Below are positions 17,982 to 25,864 of a stretch of DNA of 41,811 nucleotides, in pieces. The DNA is taken from positions 1 to 41,811 of the forward strand of contig CAYLMV010000024.1 in NCBI GenBank assembly GCA_964384415.1, read 5' to 3'. The notes beneath the pieces were generated by a model. It did no database searches. It was not told the DNA's origin and saw only the letters and a list, made by a program, of their open reading frames with translations. A program made the position numbers and the translations under genes. How positions within the stretch are numbered: position 1 is the stretch's first letter; the number at the start of each line of letters is the position of its first letter. Source of the stretch: JAGVPT01 sp964384415. Its GTDB lineage: Bacteria; Bacteroidota; Ignavibacteria; UBA10030; UBA8401.

Positions 17982-18536
17982 ATGGCAGAGATGAATTCCA
18001 TCGGGTTGATTGAGCTTTCGAGCATTGCCGCCGGCTACCTGGTAGGCGATGCAATGCTCAAAGCCGCCGACGTAGAAATGCTTCTTTCCCGAAGCATCTG
18101 TTCGGGAAAATATATCGTTATGGTCGGGGGCGATGTAGCAGCCGTCCGGGCAAGCGTCGATGCGGGGAAAATCAGCGGAACCGGAATGGTGATCGATACA
18201 TTTGTTATTCCGAATGTTCACGAGGATATTTTTCCGGCGATCACCGGAGTCTCGCAGGTGCAGATGCTGGAGGCGCTCGGCATCGTGGAGGCATTCAGTG
18301 TCGCGTCGTTGATTGAAGCGGCGGACGCCGCTGTGAAAACGGCGCGCGTCCGGCTGATTGAGATCCGGCTCGCCATGGCGCTGGGGGGGAAGGCTTTTGT
18401 CACGCTCACGGGGGATGTGGCCGCCGTCCGCTCTGCCGTCGACTCTGCGGCTGCGGTGTGCGCAGAACGGGGGCTGCTTGTTAACAAAGTCGTCATCCCT
18501 AATCCAAGAAAAGAACTGCTGAAAGAAATCATCTGA
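17982..18536 (+). CDS. pduT: PduT-like BMC-T shell protein
   Basis: 184 aa, two fused BMC domains (about 5-90 and 98-182), as in trimeric BMC-T shell proteins. The N-terminal domain reads IGLIELSSIAAGYLVGDAML, close to PduT, and Cys40 in RSICSGKYIVMVGGD is at the place of the pore Cys that holds a [4Fe-4S] cluster in PduT trimers. A strong purine-rich ribosome site (GAGGAAG) precedes the ATG. With PduS it should form an electron conduit through a shell. The remaining shell and enzyme genes must be elsewhere if a compartment is built. The stop codon is directly followed by a heptamer array. Confidence 0.9.
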   Translation: MAEMNSIGLIELSSIAAGYLVGDAMLKAADVEMLLSRSICSGKYIVMVGGDVAAVRASVDAGKISGTGMVIDTFVIPNVHEDIFPAITGVSQVQMLEALGIVEAFSVASLIEAADAAVKTARVRLIEIRLAMALGGKAFVTLTGDVAAVRSAVDSAAAVCAERGLLVNKVVIPNPRKELLKEII

Positions 18537-18620
18537 CAGTCAACAGTGATCAGTAAACAGTAATCAGATCAGATTTTGAGAGGTTACTTACAAACTGCTA
18601 ACTGTTTACTGTTCACTGAT
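18537..18620. repeat. Heptamer array folding into a long imperfect hairpin
   Basis: CAGTGAT/CAGTAAA/CAGTAAT-type units start at the base after the pduT stop. After an unrelated middle part, inverted units (AACTGTT, TACTGTT, CACTGAT) follow. The segment 18544-18567 can pair with 18595-18618, 21 of 24 positions matching, with a 27-base loop. It lies between pduT and an unrelated ABC gene, where a terminator would be expected, but there is no T-tract. Confidence 0.8.
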
Positions 18621-18633
18621 ACCTGAGTAAGCT

Positions 18634-19545
18634 ATGTCCGCTGACATTATTCTTCGAACACTCAACCTCGGAAAGCGCTACCGTAACCGATGGGCGGCGG
18701 AGGATGTCAACCTCGAAATCCACCGGGGCGACGTTTTTGGATTCCTTGGGCCAAACGGCGCCGGCAAGAGCACAACCATTCGCATGATCCTTTCGCTTAT
18801 TCAACCGACGACAGGCTCCGTTGAATTGTTCGGCCACCAGCTGCAGACCGACAGGGAAAATGCCCTCGCAAAAGTTGCCGGGATTGTAGAGAAGCCGGAT
18901 TTCTACCTTTACCTCACGGCCTACCGAAACATGGAAATTGCCGGATCGCTCACCCTTGGGCACACGCCTGAAAGACGGAAGGTGATCGAGGCCCTCGGCC
19001 TGGTAGGATTGTCGGACCGGGGCCAGGATCGCGTCAAAACATTCTCTCACGGAATGAAGCAGCGTCTTGGTATTGCCCAGGCACTTCTCTGCGATCCGGA
19101 ACTCATCGTTCTCGACGAACCGACGAACGGCCTTGATCCGCAGGGTATGAAAGAAGTTCGTGAGCTGATCGGCCAACTCTCCAACCAGCGGGGAATCACG
19201 GTGTTTCTCTCGTCGCATCTGTTGAACGAAGTGGAGCAGGTTGCGACCCGAATGGCGATCATCCATAAAGGAAAGCTGGTCGTTCAGGGGAAAGTAGAGG
19301 AGCTGCTTCGCGAGAGCGCGAATAAAATAATTCTCGCCGTGAAACCGGAGAAGCGGGCACTCTCCGTGCTGAAGAAAATGAAGAATGTAAAAAATGCGGC
19401 GGTGATCGGCGATGGAATTACCGCGAATATTGATACAGAGAACATTCCCTCTGTCGTCACCGGACTTGTTCGGGCGAATTGCAAAATCACTTCGGTGAGG
19501 GAGCAGCGATCGCTCGAGGAGTATTTTTTGTCGGTGACGGAGTGA
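18634..19545 (+). CDS. ABC-2 exporter ATP-binding protein
   Basis: 303 aa. Walker A GPNGAGKST (39-47), the signature region SHGMKQR (138-144, the usual variant in ABC-2 exporters), Walker B LIVLDEPTNGLDP (157-169) and the H-loop SSHLLNEVE are all present. The C-terminal ~80 residues are the regulatory tail typical of CcmA/NatA-like exporter ATPases. It pairs with the permease that starts at 19723. Cargo could be a drug, a lipid or Na+; nothing here decides. Confidence 0.92.
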   Translation: MSADIILRTLNLGKRYRNRWAAEDVNLEIHRGDVFGFLGPNGAGKSTTIRMILSLIQPTTGSVELFGHQLQTDRENALAKVAGIVEKPDFYLYLTAYRNMEIAGSLTLGHTPERRKVIEALGLVGLSDRGQDRVKTFSHGMKQRLGIAQALLCDPELIVLDEPTNGLDPQGMKEVRELIGQLSNQRGITVFLSSHLLNEVEQVATRMAIIHKGKLVVQGKVEELLRESANKIILAVKPEKRALSVLKKMKNVKNAAVIGDGITANIDTENIPSVVTGLVRANCKITSVREQRSLEEYFLSVTE

Positions 19546-19569
19546 GGGTGCGGGAGGGAGGGGTTGGAG

Positions 19570-19690
19570 GATTACAAGATTATGCGGTTACTAGATCAAA
19601 GGATTAGAAGCATGTGCTTGATGAAACATCGTACTTTACCGTATCCCCTCACTCAATGTTGCAATCTTGCAATCTTGTAATCTTGTAATC
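19570..19690. repeat. Octamer array with a distant inverted copy
   Basis: Four in-phase 8-bp units (TTGCAATC twice, TTGTAATC twice) fill 19659-19690. The 13-bp sequence GATTACAAGATTA at 19570-19582 is the exact reverse complement of 19678-19690, so the ends can pair across a 95-base loop. It sits between the ATPase and permease genes of one exporter. Confidence 0.8.
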
Positions 19691-19722
19691 TTCAAACAGA
19701 AATCCACAATTCCACCAAGCTC

Positions 19723-20562
19723 ATGCTCAATCTAATCTACTATGAACTCTTCAAGACCTACGCAAAATGGCGCACGTACATCGGCTTTGTCGTGGTGATG
19801 GTGCTGATCCCTTTAGTGATGTGGGGAATGAAAATGGAAGGCGGAAAATTCATTCAGAACCAAATGCGGGCGCTCCAGAACGATTTCTTCATCACAGGAA
19901 ATCTTTTTAACGGATGGATCATTTCAGAGCTGATCATGAACAGTCTCTGGGTCCATGTTCCATTCCTTATCAGCCTGGTTGCCGGGGACCAGCTTGCAGG
20001 AGAGGCGACCGCCGGGACGTTCCGTCTGATCTTAATCCGCCCCGTTTCCCGTACGCGAATCCTGAACGCTAAATACATTGCGACGCTTCTTTATACCACG
20101 TCTCTGATACTTTCAATTGCGTTTTTGAGCGTCGGCCTCGGATTGCTCATTTTCGGCAGCGGCGATCTGCTTTCAATGGATCGTGACACGCTGACAATAC
20201 TCCCCGAGTCTCAAATGTGGTCTCGTTTTGCGCTTTCCTACGGCCTCGCTATCCTGTCGATGTGGGTTGTTGCATCGCTGGCGTTTCTCTTTTCATCGTT
20301 TGTCGAGAACGCCATCGGCCCCATTATCGCAACGATGGCAGTTATTATTGCCCTGCTGATCATCTCCAATTTGCCCGTCGACTCGTTTGAACCGATCAAG
20401 CCGTACCTTTTCACGACGTACCAGAACGTCTGGCAGCTGGCATTCAAGAATCCCATCGATTGGGCGAAAATTGGGAAATCGTGCCTCATCCTGTCGGGTT
20501 ATAGTGCCGGGTTCTGGTTGATTACATTCTTTGTGTTCCGCCGAAAAGATATTCTCTCCTGA
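19723..20562 (+). CDS. ABC-2 type exporter permease
   Basis: 279 aa with six membrane segments in the ABC-2 pattern: a first segment after a short cytoplasmic start (YELFKTYAKWRTYIGFVVVM), the AGEATAGTFRLILIRPVSR motif that contacts the ATPase, then four hydrophobic segments and a final one ending FFVFRRKDILS. It is the membrane partner of the ATPase ending at 19545, although 177 bp with an inverted repeat separate them. Substrate unknown. No clear ribosome site precedes the ATG. Confidence 0.88.
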   Translation: MLNLIYYELFKTYAKWRTYIGFVVVMVLIPLVMWGMKMEGGKFIQNQMRALQNDFFITGNLFNGWIISELIMNSLWVHVPFLISLVAGDQLAGEATAGTFRLILIRPVSRTRILNAKYIATLLYTTSLILSIAFLSVGLGLLIFGSGDLLSMDRDTLTILPESQMWSRFALSYGLAILSMWVVASLAFLFSSFVENAIGPIIATMAVIIALLIISNLPVDSFEPIKPYLFTTYQNVWQLAFKNPIDWAKIGKSCLILSGYSAGFWLITFFVFRRKDILS

Positions 20563-20644
20563 CAGTGACCTTAATTGCAATCTTGATCTCAATCGTAGCC
20601 GCGGTAATCACAAACCAGTTTCACCCCAGTACGCAGGAGCGTTC

Positions 20645-21922
20645 ATGCAGCTTCGCCAGAGCATAGCAGAAATACGAAACGGATTCCATCCTACGTTTTG
20701 GATTGCCAATGGAATGGAATTGTTCGAGCGCCTCGCGTATTATGGTCAGGCGACTGTCCTCAGCATTTTTCTCCGCGACCATCTGCATTTCAACGAAGTC
20801 CGGGTTGGAGTCCTCTCATCCGTGTTCGGGGGATCGATCTATTTTCTTCCGATCTTTGCCGGTACCCTGGCGGATAAATTCGGATTCCGCCGCGCATTCT
20901 CGATTGCATTCTTTACGCTCGCGGTGGGCTACTTTCTCATTGGCTCAACTGGAATGGAGGCTTTTCAAGGCGTCTACAAAGGGCTTCCTCTTTTCTGGGT
21001 GCTCATTGTGATTCTTGTATTGACGGCTGCCGGCGGTTCGTTCATCAAACCTTCGGTTCTTGGAACCGTGGCGGCGACGTCAAGACCGGAGACAAAATCG
21101 CTGGGGTTTGCCGTCTACTACTGGCTGGTAAATGTCGGCGCCGCAATCGGGCCCTTCATCGCGTTCGGTGTGCGCAGCGCGTATGGAATCCAGTACGTCT
21201 ATATTGTCTCCGCCATTAGCTGCGCTTTGATGTTCATTGTCAATCTGATGTTCTTCAAGGAGGTGAAACCGGAGCCAGGCGCGGTCATGGATTCCCTCGG
21301 CACAAAAATGAAGAACCTTGTCCTTGTGTTGGGGAATGTCAAGTTCATGGTTTTTCTTCTTATCTTTTCATTGTATTGGATCATGTTCTGGCAGGTCTTC
21401 ATTATCGTTCCGTTTTATATCAGCGATTTTATTTCGAAGGATGCACCCTTCGAGATCATCCAGTCTGCAGACGCCTGGGGGATCATCGCGCTTCAGCTCA
21501 TCATCAACCGGTTCACTCGCCATATCCCGACCCGCACCGCTATCGTCATCGGATTTGCGACATCCAGTCTTTGCTGGCTCATCATAGCGCTCCATCCGAC
21601 GATCTGGACGATTATCGGCGGCATTGCTGTCTTCTCCATCGGCGAAATGACCCAGGCTCCCCGTTACTATGAATATATTTCGGACCTGGCGCCGAAAGGG
21701 CAGCAGGGATTGTTCCAGGGGTATGCATTTCTACCCGTGGCCATCGCTTGGTTTGCCGGAGGGACCTTTGGCGGATGGCTCTATGCTACATTCGCCCGCG
21801 ATGCATCCAATCCCGGGGTCGTCTGGTTCTCGATATTTGCCGTTGGCGTGACGGCGACTATTCTCATGGCGATCTACAACAAAGTCGTGGAGCGCCAGGA
21901 AGCTAAAAACGCATCAGCGTAA
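20645..21922 (+). CDS. POT-like major facilitator transporter (proton-coupled peptide transporter family)
   Basis: 425 aa with twelve membrane segments. The first helix has ELFERLAYYG, matching the ExxER motif used for proton coupling in POT/PTR transporters. Motif A (GTLADKFGFRRAF) and the YYWLVNVGAAIGP segment, similar to the second POT signature, support this. It should import di- or tripeptides with protons in the inner membrane, though some POT-like proteins carry other solutes. I chose ATG 20645, with AGGAG at 20635-20639; the frame extends upstream into the permease gene without similarity. Confidence 0.85.
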   Translation: MQLRQSIAEIRNGFHPTFWIANGMELFERLAYYGQATVLSIFLRDHLHFNEVRVGVLSSVFGGSIYFLPIFAGTLADKFGFRRAFSIAFFTLAVGYFLIGSTGMEAFQGVYKGLPLFWVLIVILVLTAAGGSFIKPSVLGTVAATSRPETKSLGFAVYYWLVNVGAAIGPFIAFGVRSAYGIQYVYIVSAISCALMFIVNLMFFKEVKPEPGAVMDSLGTKMKNLVLVLGNVKFMVFLLIFSLYWIMFWQVFIIVPFYISDFISKDAPFEIIQSADAWGIIALQLIINRFTRHIPTRTAIVIGFATSSLCWLIIALHPTIWTIIGGIAVFSIGEMTQAPRYYEYISDLAPKGQQGLFQGYAFLPVAIAWFAGGTFGGWLYATFARDASNPGVVWFSIFAVGVTATILMAIYNKVVERQEAKNASA

Positions 21923-21951
21923 CTACCGTCGAATTTACGTTCAGGAGTTCA

Positions 21952-22641
21952 ATGAAAAAGACTATTTTCTTGTGCCTTGTGGTTCTCGGAACAATGTTTC
22001 AGTCCGCAGAAGGGCAATCGATAACGGCGGCGCAGATCCTTCAGAAAATGAGGGAGCAGTTCGAGCCGGTGAAGGACTACATAGCCACCGTGAGCATTTC
22101 GCTCGACATGGAGCGATTGCAGGCGCCGGAAATGCCTGCGACGATATATTTCAAAATGCCCGATAAAGTACATGTTGATGCGAAGAATTTTGCCATGCTT
22201 CCGCGTCAGGCGATTCCGGTCAACCCGACCCAGTGGATCGACAAATTCGACGCAACCCTCTCGGGAACGGAACATAGAGGAGACAGCACGTTCTACAAGC
22301 TGAGGCTTGTTTCAAAACCGGAAAAAGGAAAGCCGGCTGCGGAAATCTACGTTTGGATCGACGGGACCCGTTGGGTCGCGACCCGCATCGAGGCAAGTCC
22401 GTGGGAATTGCGGAAAGCTTCAGCAGAGCTCCAGTACCAACTCGTTGACAACAAAGTTCTCCTGCCCTCGAGAATAAGCGTTGTTATGGACACTCAGCAG
22501 CAGTCGGATTCCACAGCCGAGAAGAGCTACACTTCCCAGCGAATGCCCCGAAAGGGAAGCATCGTCATTCACTACACGGATTATAAGCTTAACACCAACT
22601 TCTCCGACGAGATCTTCGAGAAGAAGAAGGGAAGCCAGTGA
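21952..22641 (+). CDS. LolA-like outer-membrane lipoprotein-sorting protein
   Basis: 229 aa with a signal peptide ending near SAEGQ. The body has the LolA/LolB half-barrel pattern: an opening helix (ITAAQILQKMREQFEPVKDY), a run of amphipathic strands (TIYFKMPDKVHVDAKNF, FYKLRLVSKPEK, EIYVWIDGTRWVATRIE), and a final INYTDYKLN-like strand (HYTDYKLNTNFSDEIF). It probably binds a lipid or lipoprotein in the periplasm. It is not a textbook LolA; related proteins of unknown partner are common in this type of bacterium. AGGAG lies 11 bp before the ATG. Confidence 0.72.
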   Translation: MKKTIFLCLVVLGTMFQSAEGQSITAAQILQKMREQFEPVKDYIATVSISLDMERLQAPEMPATIYFKMPDKVHVDAKNFAMLPRQAIPVNPTQWIDKFDATLSGTEHRGDSTFYKLRLVSKPEKGKPAAEIYVWIDGTRWVATRIEASPWELRKASAELQYQLVDNKVLLPSRISVVMDTQQQSDSTAEKSYTSQRMPRKGSIVIHYTDYKLNTNFSDEIFEKKKGSQ

Positions 22642-22647
22642 TCAGCT

Positions 22648-22859
22648 AACAATTAACAATCAACAATGATCATTGAAAGGCTAAGAACCCGCAACTAAAA
22701 CCCTAAAACTCAGAACCCTGACCTCAGGACGTTGGACTTCGATCCTTGGACCTAGAACCTTGGACTCAAAACCTTAGTCCTAGAACCCTGGACTCAGAAC
22801 CCAAGATTCACCCCCTCCTTCCGTCTCATCCCTCAACCCTCCGCCCTCCTCCCTTGACT
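22648..22859. repeat. Long composite heptamer array
   Basis: Begins 7 bp after the LolA-like stop with AACAATT-type units (22648-22675). A continuous in-phase run of 18 units follows at 22681-22806 (CCTAGAA, CCTTGGA, CTCAGAA and variants), and then CTCATCC/CTCAACC-type units at 22825-22859. This is the longest array in the window and ends on the -35 box of mntR. Confidence 0.85.
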
Positions 22860-22890
22860 TTTGTCTCTCTAAATATTATTTTAGGCTAAA
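22854..22890 (+). promoter_or_regulatory. mntR promoter with DtxR/MntR-like operator
   Basis: TTGACT at 22854-22859 and TATTTT at 22877-22882 are 17 bp apart. An exact palindrome, TTTAGGCTAAA at 22880-22890, overlaps the -10 and resembles half of a DtxR/IdeR-type box (TTAGG-TTA-CCTAA). The mntR ATG is 15 bp downstream. Autoregulation by MntR is inferred. Confidence 0.5.
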
Positions 22891-22905
22891 CTAAATTTAA
22901 GGATT

Positions 22906-23556
22906 ATGCCAAGTATCAGCGTCGAGAATTACCTTAAGAACATTTATGAATTGGGAATAAGCGATGGGAAGGTCACAACAAGCCTCCTGGCTAAAAGGCT
23001 TAAGATCGCACCCGCATCGGTGACGGGGATGATAAAGAAACTTTCAAAGAAGGGCTTTCTGCATCATATACCGTACAGGGGAGTCGAGGTAACCGAGAAG
23101 GGGAAACAGTCTGCCCTCAAGATCATCCGCAAACACCGGCTATGGGAGATGTTTCTCCTCGAGGTTCTGCACTTTCCATGGGACACCATCCACGAAGAAG
23201 CGGAGGAATTCGAACATATCATGTCGGACAAAATCGAGGAGCGGATTGACGAAGTGCTCGGTTTTCCGACCGTCGATCCTCATGGAGCGCCGATCCCGCG
23301 AAAGAACGGGACGATAAAGAAAATGCATCTTAGACCATTGGAACAGGCTCGCGAAGGAACGACCGTGCGAGTGCTGAGCGTGATCGATGAGAACCCGGAG
23401 CTTCTGCAGTACGCTTCGTCGATTGGACTTTCCCTCAACACGCGAATTATTGTGAAGCAAAAGAATGCGTTTGACGATTCCATGGTGATCAAGATCGGAA
23501 CAAAGGAAACAGTGATCAGCTCCAAACTTGCCCAGAATATCTTCGTCGGGGCATAA
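22906..23556 (+). CDS. mntR: DtxR/MntR-family metal-dependent repressor
   Basis: 216 aa. N-terminal winged helix (SVENYLKNIYEL, then TTSLLAKRLKIAPASVTGMI), a dimerisation/metal domain (HRLWEMFLLEVL, HEEAEEFEHIMSDKIEERID), and a C-terminal FeoA-like SH3 domain from about residue 140. At the site of the DtxR Cys ligand there is Glu (HEEAEEFEH), as in MntR, which favours Mn2+ sensing. Unusually, residue 8 is Asn where MntR has Asp and DtxR-type proteins have Met. It lies 11 bp ahead of mntH, consistent with Mn-dependent repression of a Mn importer. Confidence 0.88.
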   Translation: MPSISVENYLKNIYELGISDGKVTTSLLAKRLKIAPASVTGMIKKLSKKGFLHHIPYRGVEVTEKGKQSALKIIRKHRLWEMFLLEVLHFPWDTIHEEAEEFEHIMSDKIEERIDEVLGFPTVDPHGAPIPRKNGTIKKMHLRPLEQAREGTTVRVLSVIDENPELLQYASSIGLSLNTRIIVKQKNAFDDSMVIKIGTKETVISSKLAQNIFVGA

Positions 23557-23567
23557 ACTTATCTTCT

Positions 23568-24995
23568 ATGATTCTCCCCACCGATAAAAACGAGCAATCG
23601 GTTTCCAACGCCGCCCCCGCTGACCCGAGAGGTGCAAGCCACCCTTCGCTTGAAGGGATGCACAGTTCGGTCGAGGTGCCTCAACAAGGCTCAGGATTTT
23701 GGAAGAACTGGCGTGCCTTTGTCGGTCCGGCGCTGCTCGTGAGCGTTGGGTACATGGATCCGGGCAATTGGGGGACCGATCTGCAGGGAGGGGCACAATT
23801 CAAATACGGGCTTCTTTGGGTTGTCGGACTCGCAAGCCTCATTGCGATATTCATGCAAGTCATCGCAGCCCGTTTGGGTGTGGTGACCGGCAAGGATCTG
23901 GCTCAGTGTTCGAGGGATTGGTACCCGCGCTGGATGCGTTGGCCAAACTGGCTTTTCTCGGAGGTTGCGATCGGCGCCTGCGACCTGGCCGAAGTGCTGG
24001 GGAGTGCCGTCGCGCTCAATCTGATGTTTCACATTCCCCTTCTCTGGGCAGTCATCATCACTGGAATTGATGTGCTGCTTTTGCTCGGTCTCCAAAATTT
24101 CGGAGTGCGCACGATTGAAGCGGTGGTCCTTCTCCTCGTTTCCACCATCGGGGTCTGCTATTTCATAGAAATTTTTGTCCTTCCTCAAACACAGCCTTCA
24201 TTTTTGGAAATGAGCCAGGCCTTCTTTTCGCCGGGTCTTCGGCAGGTAGGGATGATCTACATTGCCATCGGGATCATCGGCGCAACGGTGATGCCTCACA
24301 ACCTCTACCTGCATTCTGCTCTTGTTCAGAGCCGGAAATATCAGAAGGACGAGAACTCCATCCGGGAGGCGATAAAGTTTAACACCATCGATTCTGTTGT
24401 TGCGCTGACAGTAGCATTTTTTGTTAACGCCGCAATTCTTGTTTTGGCCGCGATGGTTTTTTATGGAAAGAAGAGTCTTACCGTGCCCGGCGGGACCGTT
24501 GTTGCGTTTTCCCCTGAGAGCGATTGGATTCGCGTGGCATATCTCACGCTTGCGCCGTTGCTGGGGACCGCTGCAGCCAGCACGTTATTCGCCGTTGCGC
24601 TTCTGGCAAGCGGCCAGAGCAGTACCATCACGGGGACACTTGCCGGACAGGTCGTGATGGAAGGGTTCATGCATTGGAGAATCAAACCATGGATCCGCCG
24701 GCTTATCACACGCACGCTTGCCATTCTTCCGGCTGTCTTTGTCATCGGGCTTCGCGGTGAGAGCAGCGTGACAGACCTCCTCACTCTCAGCCAGGTGGTT
24801 CTCGCTATTCAGCTTCCGTTCACTATGTTTCCACTGCTCCAGTTCACGAGCTCGCGAAAAAGAATGGGGGCGTGGAAGAACGGCTGGATCTTGATGATCA
24901 CCGGGTGGGGAAGTGCAATTCTTATTACGGTGATGGATGTCTATGGATTGCCCGATTCGTTGGCGGCAGCATGGCGGGTTATTTTCGGCGGATAG
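23568..24995 (+). CDS. mntH: NRAMP-family divalent metal transporter
   Basis: 475 aa with about eleven membrane segments and a ~45-residue polar N-terminal extension. Both metal-site motifs are present: DPGN at 64-67 in the first helix and MPHN in the sixth (IGATVMPHNLYLH). NRAMP proteins import Mn2+ (and Fe2+) with protons across the inner membrane. The mntR gene directly upstream supports Mn2+ as substrate. The first ~40 residues have no family counterpart, so a start at GTG or ATG further in is possible, but ATG 23568 fits the short spacing to mntR. Confidence 0.92.
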   Translation: MILPTDKNEQSVSNAAPADPRGASHPSLEGMHSSVEVPQQGSGFWKNWRAFVGPALLVSVGYMDPGNWGTDLQGGAQFKYGLLWVVGLASLIAIFMQVIAARLGVVTGKDLAQCSRDWYPRWMRWPNWLFSEVAIGACDLAEVLGSAVALNLMFHIPLLWAVIITGIDVLLLLGLQNFGVRTIEAVVLLLVSTIGVCYFIEIFVLPQTQPSFLEMSQAFFSPGLRQVGMIYIAIGIIGATVMPHNLYLHSALVQSRKYQKDENSIREAIKFNTIDSVVALTVAFFVNAAILVLAAMVFYGKKSLTVPGGTVVAFSPESDWIRVAYLTLAPLLGTAAASTLFAVALLASGQSSTITGTLAGQVVMEGFMHWRIKPWIRRLITRTLAILPAVFVIGLRGESSVTDLLTLSQVVLAIQLPFTMFPLLQFTSSRKRMGAWKNGWILMITGWGSAILITVMDVYGLPDSLAAAWRVIFGG

Positions 24996-25021
24996 TCGTA
25001 TATTTGGACGAGGAACTTTGC

Positions 25022-25438
25022 ATGTATAAAACGATTCTCGTTACTCTTGACGGCACGTCGACCGACCGGGCTATTATCGAACACATCCGGCAGCTGGCCC
25101 GGCTGCTCCAGAGCCGTGTCGTACTGCTCCACGTTGCCGATGGGTGGGCGGCGCGGACGTTTGGCCCAGATGCTGTGGGACCGGAGGTCACCGAAGACAA
25201 GGCGTACCTCGACAAGATCAGGGATGAATTCCGCTCAGATGGGATACCGACGGAGGCCGAGATGGCATACGGCGAACCGGCCGAAGAAATCGTGAAGTGG
25301 GTCAAGAAGGGGAGATGCGATCTCGTCGCGATGAGCACGCACGGCCACCGTTTTGTTGCCGATCTTTTCTTGGGAACGACGGTGACCAAAGTCCGCCACG
25401 GAGTCAGTGTGCCGGTGCTGTTGTTGAAAGCGAAATAG
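25022..25438 (+). CDS. Universal stress protein (UspA family)
   Basis: 138 aa, single Usp domain: MYKTILVTLDGTSTDRAIIE at the N-terminus and a C-terminal MSTHGHRFVADLFLGTTVTK. The nucleotide loop is normally G-x2-G-x9-G-S/T; here the second Gly is Phe (HGHRF) although the last Gly-Thr is kept, so ATP binding is doubtful. ATG 25022 has GAGGA upstream and gives a normal family length. Usp genes often follow nramp genes in bacteria; here the gap is 26 bp, so it is likely part of the mntR-mntH unit. Confidence 0.9.
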   Translation: MYKTILVTLDGTSTDRAIIEHIRQLARLLQSRVVLLHVADGWAARTFGPDAVGPEVTEDKAYLDKIRDEFRSDGIPTEAEMAYGEPAEEIVKWVKKGRCDLVAMSTHGHRFVADLFLGTTVTKVRHGVSVPVLLLKAK

Positions 25439-25440
25439 AA

Positions 25441-25559
25441 CAGTTATCAGTAATCAGTAAACAGTAAGCAGTAATAAGTAATCAGGAAATAGCGATCGGC
25501 GATGAGTCATTAATTCCTTGTTTACTGATTACTGTTTACTGATTACTGTTCACTGTTTC
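25441..25559. repeat. Heptamer array with mirror-image halves between convergent genes
   Basis: Seventeen in-phase 7-bp units fill the gap between the usp gene (plus) and the DUF190 gene (minus). The left half uses CAGTAAT/CAGTAAA units and the right half their complements (CTGATTA, CTGTTTA). Segment 25441-25471 can pair with 25525-25555 at 28 of 31 positions, with a 53-base loop. Position and symmetry would suit a bidirectional transcription stop. Confidence 0.85.
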
Positions 25560-25857
25560 ACCCCCGCTCAACTTTCTTCACAGTAATAAGCCCTTCCCCA
25601 AGCACTTCTTTGAGATGGGGCAGAATGAGGCGTATCCGTTCTTCTTCGTCAATAAAGAGGATCATCAGAGGTCCCTCATCGGAGGCTCCGAGCTTCCGCG
25701 GATAATGAAGATGGCGTTTTTCGCCGAAGCCTCCTATCGCGCTGAATACTGTCGCCCCCTTGATGTGATGATGGAGAAGATACTTCATAATGTATTCGTG
25801 AAGGGGTTCGTCGTTGTATCGATCATCTTCATCGAGAAATATTGTTACTTCGAGCAT
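25558..25857 (-). CDS. DUF190 (PII-like) protein at the end of the efflux operon
   Basis: 99 aa. Typical DUF190 features: an N-terminal strand LEVTIFLDE, IKGATVFSAIGGFGEKRHLH, a middle LMILFIDEEERIRLILPHL and a last GLITVKKVE strand, all in the PII-like ferredoxin fold. Several His residues (HHHIKG) lie ahead of the GATV turn. PII-like proteins bind small ligands or metals and regulate transporters. It starts 7 bp after the czcA stop with GAGG as ribosome site and is surely co-transcribed. Role as a metal or nucleotide sensor of the pump is inferred. Confidence 0.85.
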   Translation of the reverse strand: MLEVTIFLDEDDRYNDEPLHEYIMKYLLHHHIKGATVFSAIGGFGEKRHLHYPRKLGASDEGPLMILFIDEEERIRLILPHLKEVLGEGLITVKKVERG

Positions 25858-25864
25858 GGCGGCC

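Noticed and set aside
20531..20644. 38-codon extension of the POT transporter
   Set aside because: It overlaps the permease gene; AGGAG directly supports ATG 20645.
22681..22806. CRISPR array
   Set aside because: Units are 7 bp, contiguous and without spacers; no cas gene is present.
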